DNA of 64,000 nt. Source: an uncultured Cohaesibacter sp. (GTDB lineage: Bacteria > Pseudomonadota > Alphaproteobacteria > Rhizobiales > Cohaesibacteraceae). Shown one piece after another: positions 1 to 9,289 of this stretch (the stretch's first letter is position 1; each line of letters begins with the position of its first letter). The stretch covers positions 248,001-312,000 of the forward strand of contig NZ_OY781114.1 in the NCBI RefSeq assembly GCF_963676485.1, in the 5' to 3' direction. The position numbers and the translations under genes are program-made. The notes under the pieces were generated by a model. The model did no database searches. It had not been told where the DNA came from and saw only the letters and a program-made list of their open reading frames with translations.

Positions 1-225
1 GTTTTATTCAAAATAAGCAGGACCACCTCAATACCAATAGAATCTGTCAAACATCTTTCATCCGCTAGTGATTGTATCTGCTTCGTCATTCGGAAGACGA
101 ATTGAAATTGGCTTTGATTGGTCTTCTACTCTTTGTAGTTGGGTTGGCTCGCCTGATGACTCATCGGCCAGTCCATTGCAAATGGGGACAGGCGCTCATT
201 GGGCGCCCAGTGAGGAGATTTGGCA

Positions 226-1161
226 ATGGCGAATTCAGAAACCCTTTATATGGGAATAGACGGGGGCGGCTCCAATTGCCGCGGCCGTCTCAGAAGCGGA
301 GATGGTTCCCTTCTGGGAGAAGCAATCAGTGGCCCGGCGCATGCCAGTCAAGGCATTCTGGCCGCTCAGGAGCAGGTCGCTCGCGTGGCCCGGGAAACCC
401 TCAAGGATGCAGGCCACGGCGCGGAAGTGCTTGGCAGAACCCATGTCGGGATCGGGCTGGCAGAGCTTCACATCAGCGCAGACAAGGAAGCCTTTCGCAA
501 CTGGGAGCATCCCTTTGCCTCCTTGCGCGTTTCCAGTGATGCCCATATCGCTTGTCTTGGTGGCCATGCGGGCGCGCGCGATGGCGGCATCCTGATCCTT
601 GGCACGGGCAGCTGCGGCTATGGTCTGGTGAAGAATCATCCGGTCAATGTCGGCGGCTGGGGCTTTGCCCTTTCTGATATGGCAAGCGCTGCGCAAGTGG
701 GCGTGCTGGCCCTGCGTTCAGCAATCGCCGCCCTTGATGGCATCTATGAAGTCAGCACGATGACAGACCATATCATGGCCATGTTCGGGGACAGTCAGGA
801 AGAGATGGTCTTGTGGGCCAACAGTGCCACGCCACCGGACTTTGCGGGATATGGTCATCTTGTGGTCCGGTTTGCCGAAAAGGACGATCCTGTTGCCACC
901 AAGCTCATGTCTGATTGCGGTAGCCAAGCCAGCGCCATGCTGCGCGCCTTGGCCTGGCGCGGCATCAACCAGATTGCCCTGATGGGAAGCTTTGCCGATG
1001 CCGTCGAACCATGGTTGGAAGCGGAAACCACCTCCCTCCTCGTACCTCGGCTCTATGATGCCCGCGATGGTGCGATCCTAATGGCTGGTGGGACCCTGCC
1101 TCCGCTTCAGCCAAATCATGAACAGGATATGGGATACAAAGAACGCTACGGTCATGGTTGA
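226..1161 (+). CDS. BadF/BadG-type ATPase, probable N-acetylglucosamine kinase
   Basis: This protein of about 311 residues belongs to the BadF/BadG/BcrA/BcrD ATPase family, whose sugar-kinase members phosphorylate N-acetylglucosamine in the cytoplasm. The N-terminus shows the phosphate-1 loop GIDGGGSNCR, and a second glycine-rich loop LGTGSCGYG and GGWGFALSD follow, as in GlcNAc kinases. The ATG at 226 is preferred because GAGGAG at 212-217 sits 8 bases ahead; a TTG at 220 is too close to it. The stop overlaps the GntR regulator start, and nagA lies downstream, so the expected product GlcNAc-6-P would feed NagA. The substrate is inferred from context; glucosamine or a muropeptide-derived sugar are alternatives. 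Confidence 0.85.
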   Translation: MANSETLYMGIDGGGSNCRGRLRSGDGSLLGEAISGPAHASQGILAAQEQVARVARETLKDAGHGAEVLGRTHVGIGLAELHISADKEAFRNWEHPFASLRVSSDAHIACLGGHAGARDGGILILGTGSCGYGLVKNHPVNVGGWGFALSDMASAAQVGVLALRSAIAALDGIYEVSTMTDHIMAMFGDSQEEMVLWANSATPPDFAGYGHLVVRFAEKDDPVATKLMSDCGSQASAMLRALAWRGINQIALMGSFADAVEPWLEAETTSLLVPRLYDARDGAILMAGGTLPPLQPNHEQDMGYKERYGHG

Positions 1162-1984
1162 GCTTGGCCGCCTCATCGAGCATGTCCGGCAGGTCGCCGA
1201 CCTTGGGGCTCCCAGCGCCACGCCACTTTATGTAAGACTTCAGCGCGGTATAGAAAAAGCGATTGAAGCCGGTCTGGTTGCTGTCAATGATGCATTGCCT
1301 GCCGAACGCGAACTCGCCCATGCTTTGGGCATATCCCGCGTTACGGTACGCAATGCCGTTCGCATGCTCGTGAACAAGGGCATTCTCGTGCAGCGCCATG
1401 GCGCGGGCACCTTTGTCGCCTCTCGCCTTGCTCTGTCCCCCAGACAAATCACAGGCTTTACAGAAGACATGCAAATCCGTGGGCTTGCGACCGCCACCTT
1501 GTGGCTGGACCGATCAAGCGGCCCGCCCACGCCGGAAGAATGCGAAGCGCTGGAGATCATGCCTGACACCCCTGTCAGCCGGCTGTTTCGATTGCGTATG
1601 GTGGATGAAAAACCTGTCTGTCTGGAGCACACTGTTCTACCCCTCAGCGTTTTGCCAAACCCGACTGCCATCGAGACATCGCTCTACGCATGGTTGGGAG
1701 ATCATCATCTGCGCCCGACCCGTTGCGTGCAAACCATGTCGGCGCGATTGCTGGATGTAAGCCACGCCCATCTGTTGGGCGTTCCGACCGGGTCGGCCTG
1801 TCTATATGTGCAACGGCGTTGCTATCTGAAGCAACGCCCTACCACGGGCGTCTCGGGCTCAGGTCAGCCAGACAAGACAACCAGAAGAATCAGTCTCATC
1901 AAGAAAAAGGATCAGCCGATCGAATTTGTGCGCGCCTATTTCCGGGGAGACCTGTATGAATTTGTCTCCGAATCCACGATTTGA
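1154..1984 (+). CDS. GntR-family transcriptional regulator with UTRA domain
   Basis: This is a GntR/HutC-type regulator of about 276 residues. The winged helix is clear in the N-terminal third (PLYVRLQRGIEKAI, LPAERELAHALGISRVTVRN, GAGTFVA), followed by a UTRA effector-binding domain (SRLFRLRMVDEKPVCLEH, ending in FVRAYFRGDLYEFV). The family member NagR/YvoA senses amino-sugar phosphates, which fits its place between a sugar kinase and nagA. I chose ATG 1154, which overlaps the kinase stop by 8 bases; an in-frame ATG at 1118 is also possible. A basic insertion near residues 230-245 (KTTRRISLIKKKDQ) interrupts the usual strand spacing of the C-terminal domain. Confidence 0.87.
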   Translation: MVELGRLIEHVRQVADLGAPSATPLYVRLQRGIEKAIEAGLVAVNDALPAERELAHALGISRVTVRNAVRMLVNKGILVQRHGAGTFVASRLALSPRQITGFTEDMQIRGLATATLWLDRSSGPPTPEECEALEIMPDTPVSRLFRLRMVDEKPVCLEHTVLPLSVLPNPTAIETSLYAWLGDHHLRPTRCVQTMSARLLDVSHAHLLGVPTGSACLYVQRRCYLKQRPTTGVSGSGQPDKTTRRISLIKKKDQPIEFVRAYFRGDLYEFVSESTI

Positions 1985-2160
1985 TCCCGCAAGCCAAGCC
2001 TGTGTGGGCCAACGCAACGGTCGATCTGTGTGTTTTGCCTGCATATGACATCAAAAGGGCTGTCGGGCATGGAGCATCTGGGCAGTGATGCTATATATGA
2101 GGATATTCCTTTTGCTGCATGATGCGCGGCATATGCATCCAAGCCAACCGGACCGACGCA

Positions 2161-3321
2161 ATGAAACAGATTCTGATGCATGCCCGCTTGTTTGATGGCG
2201 ACCAGTTTCACGCTGGCAAGGCGGTGACGCTGGAAGAAGGCCGGATCGGCTCGATCATCGATAGCCCCAACAAACTGGGGGGGTATGAACCGCATAACCT
2301 TACAGGGCTGGTTCTGGCTCCCGGGTTTGTCGATGCGCAGGTGAATGGTGGTGGCGGTGTCATGCTCAACGGGCAAACCACCCTCACAGAGCTGGAAACC
2401 ATGGCAGACGCCCACCGCGCTTTTGGCACCACATCCATGCTGCCTACCCTCATCAGTGATGGCTGGTCCGCGATGGAGCATGTGGCTCAACTGATCAATC
2501 AGGCGCATCGCCATTGGGGTGAAGACCGCAGTCTGTCTGCGGTCAAAGGCGTTCATTTCGAGGGGCCCTATCTCAATGCGACCCGCAAGGGTGTGCATCC
2601 GGAAGAACAACTCAGACCGGTAGATGAGCGCGCCGTGGATTTGATGACGCACCCGGATCTGGGTGTCCGCCTCATCACGGTTGCACCGGAGAAGGTCGGT
2701 CCGGGCTTTATTCGTGATTGCGTTCATCAGGGAGCGCTGGTTTCAGCGGGCCATACGGCAGGCAGCTATCAGGATATGACAGCGGCTATCCGGGCGGGCC
2801 TGCGTGGCTTTACCCATCTGTTCAACGCCATGACGCCCATGGGCAGTCGGGAACCGGGCGTGGTCGGCGCTGCGCTAGATGATCCGGACACATGGTGCGG
2901 GTTGATCGCGGATGGCTTCCATGTACACCCGGCCTCCATGCGCAACGCCATAAAGACCAAACCGCGCGGCAAGATGATGCTGGTAACCGACGCCATGGCA
3001 ACTGTGGGCTCTGACAGTGCGGCATTCACGCTGAACGGTCAGACCGTATCGGTCAAGGACGGGCGCTGCCAACTTGTCGATGGCACGCTTGCAGGCTCAG
3101 CCCTCACCATGATGGGCGCTGTGCGCAATGTGGTCGAACTGATCGGCCTGCCACTTTCTGAAGCCCTGCGCATGGCATCGCGCTATCCGGCCAGCTTCAT
3201 GCGCATGGATACTTCGCTGGGTTTGATTGCGCCGGGCTTCACAGCAGATCTGGTGGCCTTCGATCCAGTGACATGGACCGTCAAGCACAGCTGGATCAAC
3301 GGCTTCCACAGAGCGCATTAA
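2161..3321 (+). CDS. nagA: N-acetylglucosamine-6-phosphate deacetylase
   Basis: NagA removes the acetyl group from GlcNAc-6-phosphate, giving glucosamine-6-phosphate and acetate in the cytoplasm. The 386-residue length is normal. Family signatures are visible in order: the VDAQVNGGGG segment, the metal-ligand region HFEGPYLN, the histidine motif SAGHT, HLFNAM, and the catalytic aspartate in LVTDAMAT. The ATG at 2161 is chosen because it begins the conserved MKQILMHARLFDG start; an upstream in-frame ATG at 2119 would add an unconserved leader. It follows the kinase and GntR regulator with a 176-base gap. No nagB deaminase is in the window. Confidence 0.95.
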   Translation: MKQILMHARLFDGDQFHAGKAVTLEEGRIGSIIDSPNKLGGYEPHNLTGLVLAPGFVDAQVNGGGGVMLNGQTTLTELETMADAHRAFGTTSMLPTLISDGWSAMEHVAQLINQAHRHWGEDRSLSAVKGVHFEGPYLNATRKGVHPEEQLRPVDERAVDLMTHPDLGVRLITVAPEKVGPGFIRDCVHQGALVSAGHTAGSYQDMTAAIRAGLRGFTHLFNAMTPMGSREPGVVGAALDDPDTWCGLIADGFHVHPASMRNAIKTKPRGKMMLVTDAMATVGSDSAAFTLNGQTVSVKDGRCQLVDGTLAGSALTMMGAVRNVVELIGLPLSEALRMASRYPASFMRMDTSLGLIAPGFTADLVAFDPVTWTVKHSWINGFHRAH

Positions 3322-3707
3322 GAGGGCTTCCAAAGGAAGCGTTTAAGGGGCTCACGAGGGCGCAGGGAACACTCGCCCTCTTACATCCGCAGTTGAGATT
3401 TTGATTCAATTAGTGCCTTTGCTCTTTAGAAACAGAGTCAAGTTAAAGCCATGGAGAGGTCAAAATCCACTTTAAGAGACCCTATTTTCGTTATTTTTAT
3501 CAAAGAGATAGATTCTATTATTCAAAAGATGATTCAGACATTTCGTGTAGTTCACACTCTGATTCAACACCATGTCTGCCACATGCTCTCGCCTCTGCTG
3601 CGGCGACAGAAAGCCAGCATTTTGATGGCACAGAAAAACCGGAGCCACCTTGATGCCCCCGGTTTATGAGCCTGCTTTTGATAAAATGACAAAGCGAGGA
3701 AAGAGCC
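3322..3707. other. Non-coding gap between nagA and qorB
   Basis: Apart from the hairpins at 3326-3380 I see no gene here. The stretch becomes AT-rich after 3400. A short rightward open frame around 3451-3669 has no recognisable product and lies antisense to the likely qorB downstream region. Confidence 0.5.
3326..3380 (+). terminator. Two consecutive hairpins after nagA
   Basis: GCTTCC AAA GGAAGC (3326-3340) is followed by GAGGGCG (3356-3362) pairing with CGCCCTC (3374-3380). Only a weak T tract follows, so intrinsic termination is likely but not certain. Confidence 0.5.
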
Positions 3708-4562
3708 TTAAAGGGCTCGCTTGATGCTGTCTGCAATTGTCGTTGTCGGGCGCCCGATCAAGGCAGACAGGGTCTTGGAATTGTCTTCAAGCCAACCACC
3801 AACAACATTGGCGCTGGAATCAGCCAACACCTGAGCAAAGCCCTCAGGCACGCCAGCACCTGTGAGCGCCGCAATATAATCTTTCTCGGCCATGTCCATG
3901 TAAGCGACTTTCTTGCCAGACAGGGTTGCTACCTTGGCGGCGAATGCGCTCATCGTAAAGGCTTCGTCGCCTGCCAGCTCATAGATTTTTCCAGCCTGTT
4001 CTTCAATGGAGGAAGTAAGCACCACTGCAGCCGCTTCGGCATAATCGGCGCGTGATGCAGAGGCAACGCGGCCTTCACCCGAGCTGCCGATCACGGCACC
4101 GGTTTCGAGAACCGGCGCGAGGTTTTCGCTGTAATTTTCATTATACCAGCCATTGCGCAAAAAGGCGTGAGGGATACTGGCGGTGTTAAGCAGGGCCTCG
4201 GTTGCCGCATGTTCTTCGGCCAACAGCATCGGAGATTTGTCCGCCTTCAGAATGGAGGTATAGGCCATGAATTTCACGCCACTGGCCTTGGCAGCCTCGA
4301 TCACGGCTTTGTGCTGAGGCACACGTTGGCCAACGGCACTGCTAGAGATCAGCAGCAACTTGTCAACGCCCTTGAGGGCTTCCGCATAGCTCTCGGGCTG
4401 ATCATAATCAGCTTTGCGGACGGTGACGCCTTTGGCTGCCAGATCGGCCACTGCCTCGGGGGTGCGCACCAGAGCGATGATCTCGCTGGCTTCGGTTTTC
4501 TCCAAAAGAGCATTGATGACAAGGCGGCCAAGTTGGCCGGACGCGCCTGTTACTGCAATCAT
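3708..4562 (-). CDS. qorB: NAD(P)H:quinone oxidoreductase, QorB-like NmrA family
   Basis: This 284-residue atypical short-chain dehydrogenase matches the QorB (YtfG) quinone reductase along its whole length. It has the Rossmann start MIAVTGASGQLGRLVI, the segment GVDKLLLISSS, KFMAYTSILKAD, FLRNGWYNENY and a C-terminal SKTLSALIGRPTTT. QorB uses NADPH to reduce quinones in the cytosol. The ATG at 4562 starts exactly at the family's usual first residue; a longer frame reaching 4649 adds an unconserved basic leader. It is divergent from a LysR regulator at 4683, which probably controls it. The assignment rests on remembered similarity to E. coli QorB. Confidence 0.88.
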   Translation of the reverse strand: MIAVTGASGQLGRLVINALLEKTEASEIIALVRTPEAVADLAAKGVTVRKADYDQPESYAEALKGVDKLLLISSSAVGQRVPQHKAVIEAAKASGVKFMAYTSILKADKSPMLLAEEHAATEALLNTASIPHAFLRNGWYNENYSENLAPVLETGAVIGSSGEGRVASASRADYAEAAAVVLTSSIEEQAGKIYELAGDEAFTMSAFAAKVATLSGKKVAYMDMAEKDYIAALTGAGVPEGFAQVLADSSANVVGGWLEDNSKTLSALIGRPTTTIADSIKRAL

Positions 4563-4682
4563 GTCGTTTACTTTCCCCGAGCTCATGCTGGTGAGCGGAC
4601 GGTTTTCATTTCTGTTGACGCTAATATGGCGTTGCGCCATTGTTATCACTAGAACTCTTTTTCAGAATGGATAGTTCCATAT
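4563..4682. promoter_or_regulatory. Divergent promoter region qorB / LysR
   Basis: The 120 bases between the two divergent start codons must hold both promoters and, by analogy with other LysR-type pairs, the regulator's binding site. I could not pick out a convincing T-N11-A box by eye. Confidence 0.5.
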
Positions 4683-5585
4683 ATGAGTACAATTGGATAT
4701 CAGCATCTGCGTCCGCTGGCGATATTCGTACGGGTTGTCGACGAAGGCAGCTTCGCGGCGGCAGCCCGATCTCTCAAGTCAAGCCGCTCGCGCATCTCAG
4801 AGCAGATCACCCAGTTGGAAGATGATTTGGGCGTGCGCCTTCTGCACCGCTCCACTCGCAAACTATCGCTGACGGAAGAAGGCCGCAGGGTCTATGACAA
4901 GGTTCGCGCTCTCCCCCGCCTGCTGGAGGAGACCATAGAGATCGCCACACAGGAAAAGCCATCCGGACGCGTTTCGATCACGGCGACGCATGATGTCGGT
5001 GTCTCACAACTGCTCCCCGCTCTGGAAAGTTTCCGTGCTCTCTACCCTGATGTGGAGCTGGATATCAATCTGAGCGATGAGCGCCTCGACCTTGTCGCCG
5101 AAGGCATCGACATGGGCATCCGCATCGGCCTGCCGCGCGATGACAGCCTGATCGGACGGGTGCTCTATGAAGATCGGTTTGGGCTCTATGCCAGTCGGGA
5201 CTATCTGGCCACCCATGGCATGCCACGTGATGTGGAGGCGCTCGGTCGACATCGCTGGATCTGTCTGAACAATGTCAGCCCCGGTGGGGTGCATCGGCTT
5301 TTTCGGGGCAAAGAGCTGATTACGCTCACCTCAGCTCATTATGAGTTGTGCAACTCGCCGCATATGGTGATTGCCATGGCAATGGCAGGCATGGGATTGG
5401 CACAGTTGTTTCCTTCCACCGTCCGCAAGGAAGTTGCCGCGGGGCAACTGGTGCCCATCCTGCCAGAGCTGACCGGAGAAACGATGATCTTTTCGCTGGT
5501 CTATCCATCGCGCAAGCATTTGCCGCTCAGAACTCGGGCTCTGATCGACCATCTGCTCGCCGCCCGGCTGTTCGATTCAGCCTAG
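4683..5585 (+). CDS. LysR-family transcriptional regulator
   Basis: A 300-residue LysR-type regulator. The N-terminal helix-turn-helix is typical (LRPLAIFVRVVDEGSFAAAA, SLKSSRSRISEQITQLEDDLGVRLLHRSTRKLSLTEEG), followed by a periplasmic-binding-protein-like effector domain (GRVSITATHDVGVSQLLPAL, LYPDVELDINLSD, DMGIRIG). It resembles the subgroup that controls quinone or electrophile detoxification genes and is divergent from qorB, so qorB is its probable target. The ATG at 4683 is the natural start at the head of the DNA-binding domain. Confidence 0.9.
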   Translation: MSTIGYQHLRPLAIFVRVVDEGSFAAAARSLKSSRSRISEQITQLEDDLGVRLLHRSTRKLSLTEEGRRVYDKVRALPRLLEETIEIATQEKPSGRVSITATHDVGVSQLLPALESFRALYPDVELDINLSDERLDLVAEGIDMGIRIGLPRDDSLIGRVLYEDRFGLYASRDYLATHGMPRDVEALGRHRWICLNNVSPGGVHRLFRGKELITLTSAHYELCNSPHMVIAMAMAGMGLAQLFPSTVRKEVAAGQLVPILPELTGETMIFSLVYPSRKHLPLRTRALIDHLLAARLFDSA

Positions 5586-5647
5586 GCTTTGAGTGTCCGT
5601 TTTGGGATCGTTTGGTGATCCCTCTTTGGAGCCTGTATCACGCAAAC

Positions 5648-5683
5648 AAAAACGCCCGGGGTAAATGGCGCCGGGCGTTTTCA
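5648..5683. terminator. Bidirectional terminator between LysR gene and pntB
   Basis: AACGCCCGG (5651-5659) pairs with CCGGGCGTT (5671-5679); an A-rich tract on the left and TTTT on the right let the hairpin serve the convergent LysR gene and pntB. Confidence 0.85.
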
Positions 5684-5707
5684 AATCATCTAAAGAAGCC
5701 TTGTGGC

Positions 5708-7114
5708 TTACTGGACCAGCTGAAGCAGGGCATCCAGAGAAGCCTTGGCATCGCCATAATACATGCGGGTGTTCTCTTTGAAGAACAGTGGGTTCTCGAT
5801 ACCGGAGTAACCAGTACCCTGACCGCGTTTGGAGACGAAGACCTGCTTGGCTTTCCAAACTTCCAGAACCGGCATGCCGGCGATTGGAGAATTCGGATCT
5901 TCCTGAGCAGCAGGGTTCACGATGTCGTTTGAGCCGATCACGATGACAACATCCGTTTCCGGGAAGTCTTCGTTGATTTCGTCCATTTCCATCACGATGT
6001 CATAAGGCACCTTGGCTTCAGCCAGCAGCACGTTCATGTGACCTGGAAGACGACCAGCCACCGGATGGATGGCGAAGCGGACTTCCTTGCCCTTGGCGCG
6101 CAGGCGGCGGGTCAGTTCAGCAACATTCTGCTGAGCCTGAGCAACGGCCATACCATAACCGGGAACGATGATGACGCTTTCGGCTTCTTCAAGGCTGGAC
6201 GCAACACCATCGGCATCGATAGCGATCATCTCGCCCTCGATTTCCATGGCCGGACCAGTGGAGTTGCCAAAGCCGCCAAGGATCACCGAGATGAAGTGAC
6301 GGTTCATGGCCTTACACATGATGTAAGACAGAATGGCACCCGAAGAGCCCACCAGAGCACCGGTCACGATCAGCAGGTCGTTGCCGAGCAGGAAGCCGGT
6401 TGCCGCAGCTGCCCACCCCGAATAGGAGTTGAGCATGGAAACAACAACAGGCATGTCGGCGCCGCCGATGGCCATAACCATGTGAACACCGATGACGAAT
6501 GCGATCAGCGTCATCAGATAGAGGGTCCATGCGCCTGCACCATTCATATACATGATGAGCAGGATGAAGGACACAGCCACCATCACGATGTTCAACAGGT
6601 GACGGCCAGGCAGAAGCATGGCTTTACCATCGATGCGACCTGCCAGCTTGCCATAAGCAATGAGCGAACCGGTAAAGGTCACGGCACCAATGAAGACACC
6701 AAGGAAGATCTCGATTTCGTGGATGACTTCTTCCGCAGGGGTCGGGAAAGCATGCGCGGTCATATCGGAGTTGAGGCCGATGAAGACAGCAGCCAGACCC
6801 ACAAAGCTGTGCAGCATGGCAACCAGCTGTGGCATACCGGTCATTTCAACGCGTTTGGCAACAACAGCACCGATAACGGCGCCGATGGCAACTGCGATGA
6901 GCAGAACGATTGGGCTGGCAGCAAGCACGGTGCCCAGAGTGATGTCGTGCGGATCGATCGGGCCAAAGATGGTGGCCAGAACAGCAATCGCCATACCGAC
7001 GATGCCGAACCAGACGCCGCGCTTGGCGCTTTCCTGATCCTTCAGTCCACCCAAAGACAGGATGAACAGCACAGTAGCCGCGATGTAGGCGGCGGTTTGC
7101 AATTCAGCGTTCAT
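5708..7114 (-). CDS. pntB: NAD(P) transhydrogenase beta subunit
   Basis: PntB is the membrane and NADP(H)-binding subunit of the proton-translocating transhydrogenase, which uses the proton gradient to reduce NADP+ with NADH. The 468-residue length is normal. The N-terminal half is a bundle of hydrophobic helices. The C-terminal domain III has the NADP-binding glycine motif [33 protein letters not shown], the [16 protein letters not shown] loop and [18 protein letters not shown]. It starts 15 bases after pntA on the minus strand and ends at a shared terminator, so the two form a two-gene operon. Confidence 0.96.
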   Translation of the reverse strand: MNAELQTAAYIAATVLFILSLGGLKDQESAKRGVWFGIVGMAIAVLATIFGPIDPHDITLGTVLAASPIVLLIAVAIGAVIGAVVAKRVEMTGMPQLVAMLHSFVGLAAVFIGLNSDMTAHAFPTPAEEVIHEIEIFLGVFIGAVTFTGSLIAYGKLAGRIDGKAMLLPGRHLLNIVMVAVSFILLIMYMNGAGAWTLYLMTLIAFVIGVHMVMAIGGADMPVVVSMLNSYSGWAAAATGFLLGNDLLIVTGALVGSSGAILSYIMCKAMNRHFISVILGGFGNSTGPAMEIEGEMIAIDADGVASSLEEAESVIIVPGYGMAVAQAQQNVAELTRRLRAKGKEVRFAIHPVAGRLPGHMNVLLAEAKVPYDIVMEMDEINEDFPETDVVIVIGSNDIVNPAAQEDPNSPIAGMPVLEVWKAKQVFVSKRGQGTGYSGIENPLFFKENTRMYYGDAKASLDALLQLVQ

Positions 7115-7129
7115 AATAACCTCCGCCTA

Positions 7130-8701
7130 TCAGGATTTCTGGAACATCTGCAGCATACGACGGGTAACCATGAAGCCACCGACGATGTTGATTGTGGCGA
7201 TCAGGATGGAAATGAATGCCAGAAGCAACACGATCCATGACCCTGCGCCAAGCTGCAGGAGCGAGCCGAGGATGATAATCCCCGAAATTGCGTTCGTCAC
7301 AGCCATGAGAGGCGTGTGCAGGGAGTGGCTGACGCCCCAGATAACCTGGAAGCCGATGAACACGGCCAGAACAAACACGATGAAGTGGCCCATGAAGGCA
7401 GCAGGAGCATAAAGGCCGATAAGCCCCATAATGACTGCGCCGACCACCAGAAGGCTGATCTGCTGACGACCGGCCTTGCGGGCGGCAGCTTCTTCTTCGG
7501 CCTTGATTTCTTCAGGAGTCTTTTCCTTGACTTCCTTCTTCGGCTTGGCCGCTATAGCCTGAATTTTCGGCGGTGGAGGCGGGAAGGTAATTTCGCCTTC
7601 AAACGTCACGGTCGCGCCGCGGATCACATCGTCTTCCATGTCATGCTTGATCTGACCATCCTTTTCAGGGGTCAGGTCAGTCATCATGTGACGGATGTTG
7701 GTTGAATAGAGTTCAGAAGCCTGAGCACCCATGCGGGATGGGAAGTCGGTGTAGCCAATGATGGTCACGCCATTGTCGGTTACGACTTTCTCGTCCTTGA
7801 CCGTGCCTTCAACGTTACCACCGCGTTCGGCAGCAAGGTCGACAATCACGGAACCGGGTTTCATGGCCTTGACCATGTCTTCAAGCCAGAGCTTGGGAGC
7901 GGGACGGTTCGGGATCAACGCAGTGGTGATCACAATGTCCATGTCGCCAGCGATTTCGCGGAATTTGGCAAGCTGGGCGTTGCGGAATTCTTCGGACTGA
8001 ACCGAAGCATAGCCGCCGGTAGCCGAGCCATCTTGCTGTTCTTCTTCAAAATCCAAATAGACAAATTCGGCGCCCATGGATTCGACCTGTTCGGCCACTT
8101 CAGGACGCACGTCAAATGCATAGGTGACAGCACCAAGCGCAACAGACGTACCAATTGCGGCCAATCCGGCAACACCGGCGCCAACAATGAGAACGCGTGC
8201 TGGCGGCACTTTACCGGCAGCAGTGATCTGACCGGTAAAGAAACGACCAAAATTGTTACCCGCTTCGATTACAGCGCGATAACCGGCAATGTTCGCCATG
8301 GAGGACAGAGCGTCCATTTTCTGGGCACGGGAAATACGTGGCACCATTTCCATTGCGATGACATTCGAACCCGCAGCCTTGGCTGCTTCCATGCCTTCTT
8401 CGTTGCCTGCAGGGTTGAAGAACGAAATCAGTGTCTTGCCCTTGGCAAGATATTTCAGTTCGTCAGACTCTGGCTGTCGCACCTTGGCAACAATGTCAGC
8501 AGCCTCCCAAAGTGCAGCCGCGTTCGGGACAATTTCAACGCCCGCTTCTGCATAAACTGCGTCGGAAAAACCGGCCAGAGAACCGGCACCGCTTTCCAGG
8601 ATACAGTCATATCCCAATTTCTGAAGCTGTTTTGCCGAAGACGGCGTCATGGCAACGCGCGCCTCTCCCTCGAACAACTCCTTAGGTGTACCTATCTTCA
8701 C
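7130..8701 (-). CDS. pntA: NAD(P) transhydrogenase alpha subunit, fused form
   Basis: PntA binds NAD(H) and supplies part of the membrane domain. The 523 residues begin with the alanine dehydrogenase-like domain I (KIGTPKELFEGEARVAMTP, GAGVAGLAAIGTSVALGA, IGYTDFPSRMGAQAS). A proline/lysine/glutamate-rich linker of about 45 residues (PPPPPKIQAIAAKPKKEVKE) joins it to four C-terminal hydrophobic helices. Many alphaproteobacteria split these parts into PntAa and PntAb; here they are one chain. I chose GTG 8701: AAGGGAG lies just upstream and VKIGTPKEL is the usual N-terminus; a frame open to 8755 gives an unlikely leader. Confidence 0.95.
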   Translation of the reverse strand: MKIGTPKELFEGEARVAMTPSSAKQLQKLGYDCILESGAGSLAGFSDAVYAEAGVEIVPNAAALWEAADIVAKVRQPESDELKYLAKGKTLISFFNPAGNEEGMEAAKAAGSNVIAMEMVPRISRAQKMDALSSMANIAGYRAVIEAGNNFGRFFTGQITAAGKVPPARVLIVGAGVAGLAAIGTSVALGAVTYAFDVRPEVAEQVESMGAEFVYLDFEEEQQDGSATGGYASVQSEEFRNAQLAKFREIAGDMDIVITTALIPNRPAPKLWLEDMVKAMKPGSVIVDLAAERGGNVEGTVKDEKVVTDNGVTIIGYTDFPSRMGAQASELYSTNIRHMMTDLTPEKDGQIKHDMEDDVIRGATVTFEGEITFPPPPPKIQAIAAKPKKEVKEKTPEEIKAEEEAAARKAGRQQISLLVVGAVIMGLIGLYAPAAFMGHFIVFVLAVFIGFQVIWGVSHSLHTPLMAVTNAISGIIILGSLLQLGAGSWIVLLLAFISILIATINIVGGFMVTRRMLQMFQKS

Positions 8702-9289
8702 GACAGACTCCCTTCTAACAAAATGTGAATGCTCCCTGATGAAACGTCCCATCAAAGAAGCAAATTACCCTCCGGCTCCTATAGTGCAGACCAAAGTCAA
8801 ATTGCCAAGCCATCTTTGTGAATCAGTTGAGCGTTATCCGGTGCGATTTACCAAAATTTGTCCCGCATCGTGGTAATTTTTCCTCATTTACGCAAATTCA
8901 CATAGATAAATCAGACTATTCGACATACTCCCTACAGTCACCCAAACCGCTTTCCAGCAGCCCGGTTCCTGTTTCCATTATCAATAAACACGGCAATCAT
9001 CCGGATGGATGCCAAGTGGGATATTTCCATATGAGCCAATATGAAACATATCTCTCCATGCCATAGCGGGCTCAGGCCATAAGCAATTTCTCGCTATACT
9101 GCACTGCCTGCACAGTAGATGATTGTAGCGCTTTGTGGAAGAGATGGAAGTGACCCAAGAGGAGAGCTTTTCTGTATCAAACTGCCTAATCTGACAATTG
9201 CATTGCTCAGAATCATGGTTTTTCCACGATAATTTGCATCAATTATCGATATGGGTCGACCTGAGCTCCGGTCGACCCGTTGCTTCAAG
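8702..9289. other. Non-coding gap with pntA promoter region
   Basis: About 590 bases upstream of pntA and downstream of pgl. It must hold the pntAB promoter near 8720-8900. Several short open frames exist on both strands but none has a ribosome binding site or recognisable product. The hairpin at 9253-9278 is listed separately. Confidence 0.5.
9253..9278 (-). terminator. Hairpin after pgl
   Basis: GGGTCGAC (9253-9260) and GTCGACCC (9271-9278) form a perfect 8-bp stem 11 bases past the pgl stop. No T run follows on the minus strand, so it may be a transcript-stabilising hairpin or a weak terminator. Confidence 0.5.

Noticed and set aside
72-539. Open frames at the left edge overlapping the kinase gene
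   Set aside because: They run in other frames through the kinase start and show no family features; bases 1-225 appear to be an upstream non-coding region, or the tail of a region outside the window.
6038-7240. A 400-codon open frame on the plus strand
   Set aside because: It is wholly antisense to pntB; its residue composition (rich in His, Asp, Asn, Gln) is that of a shadow frame and it matches no family.
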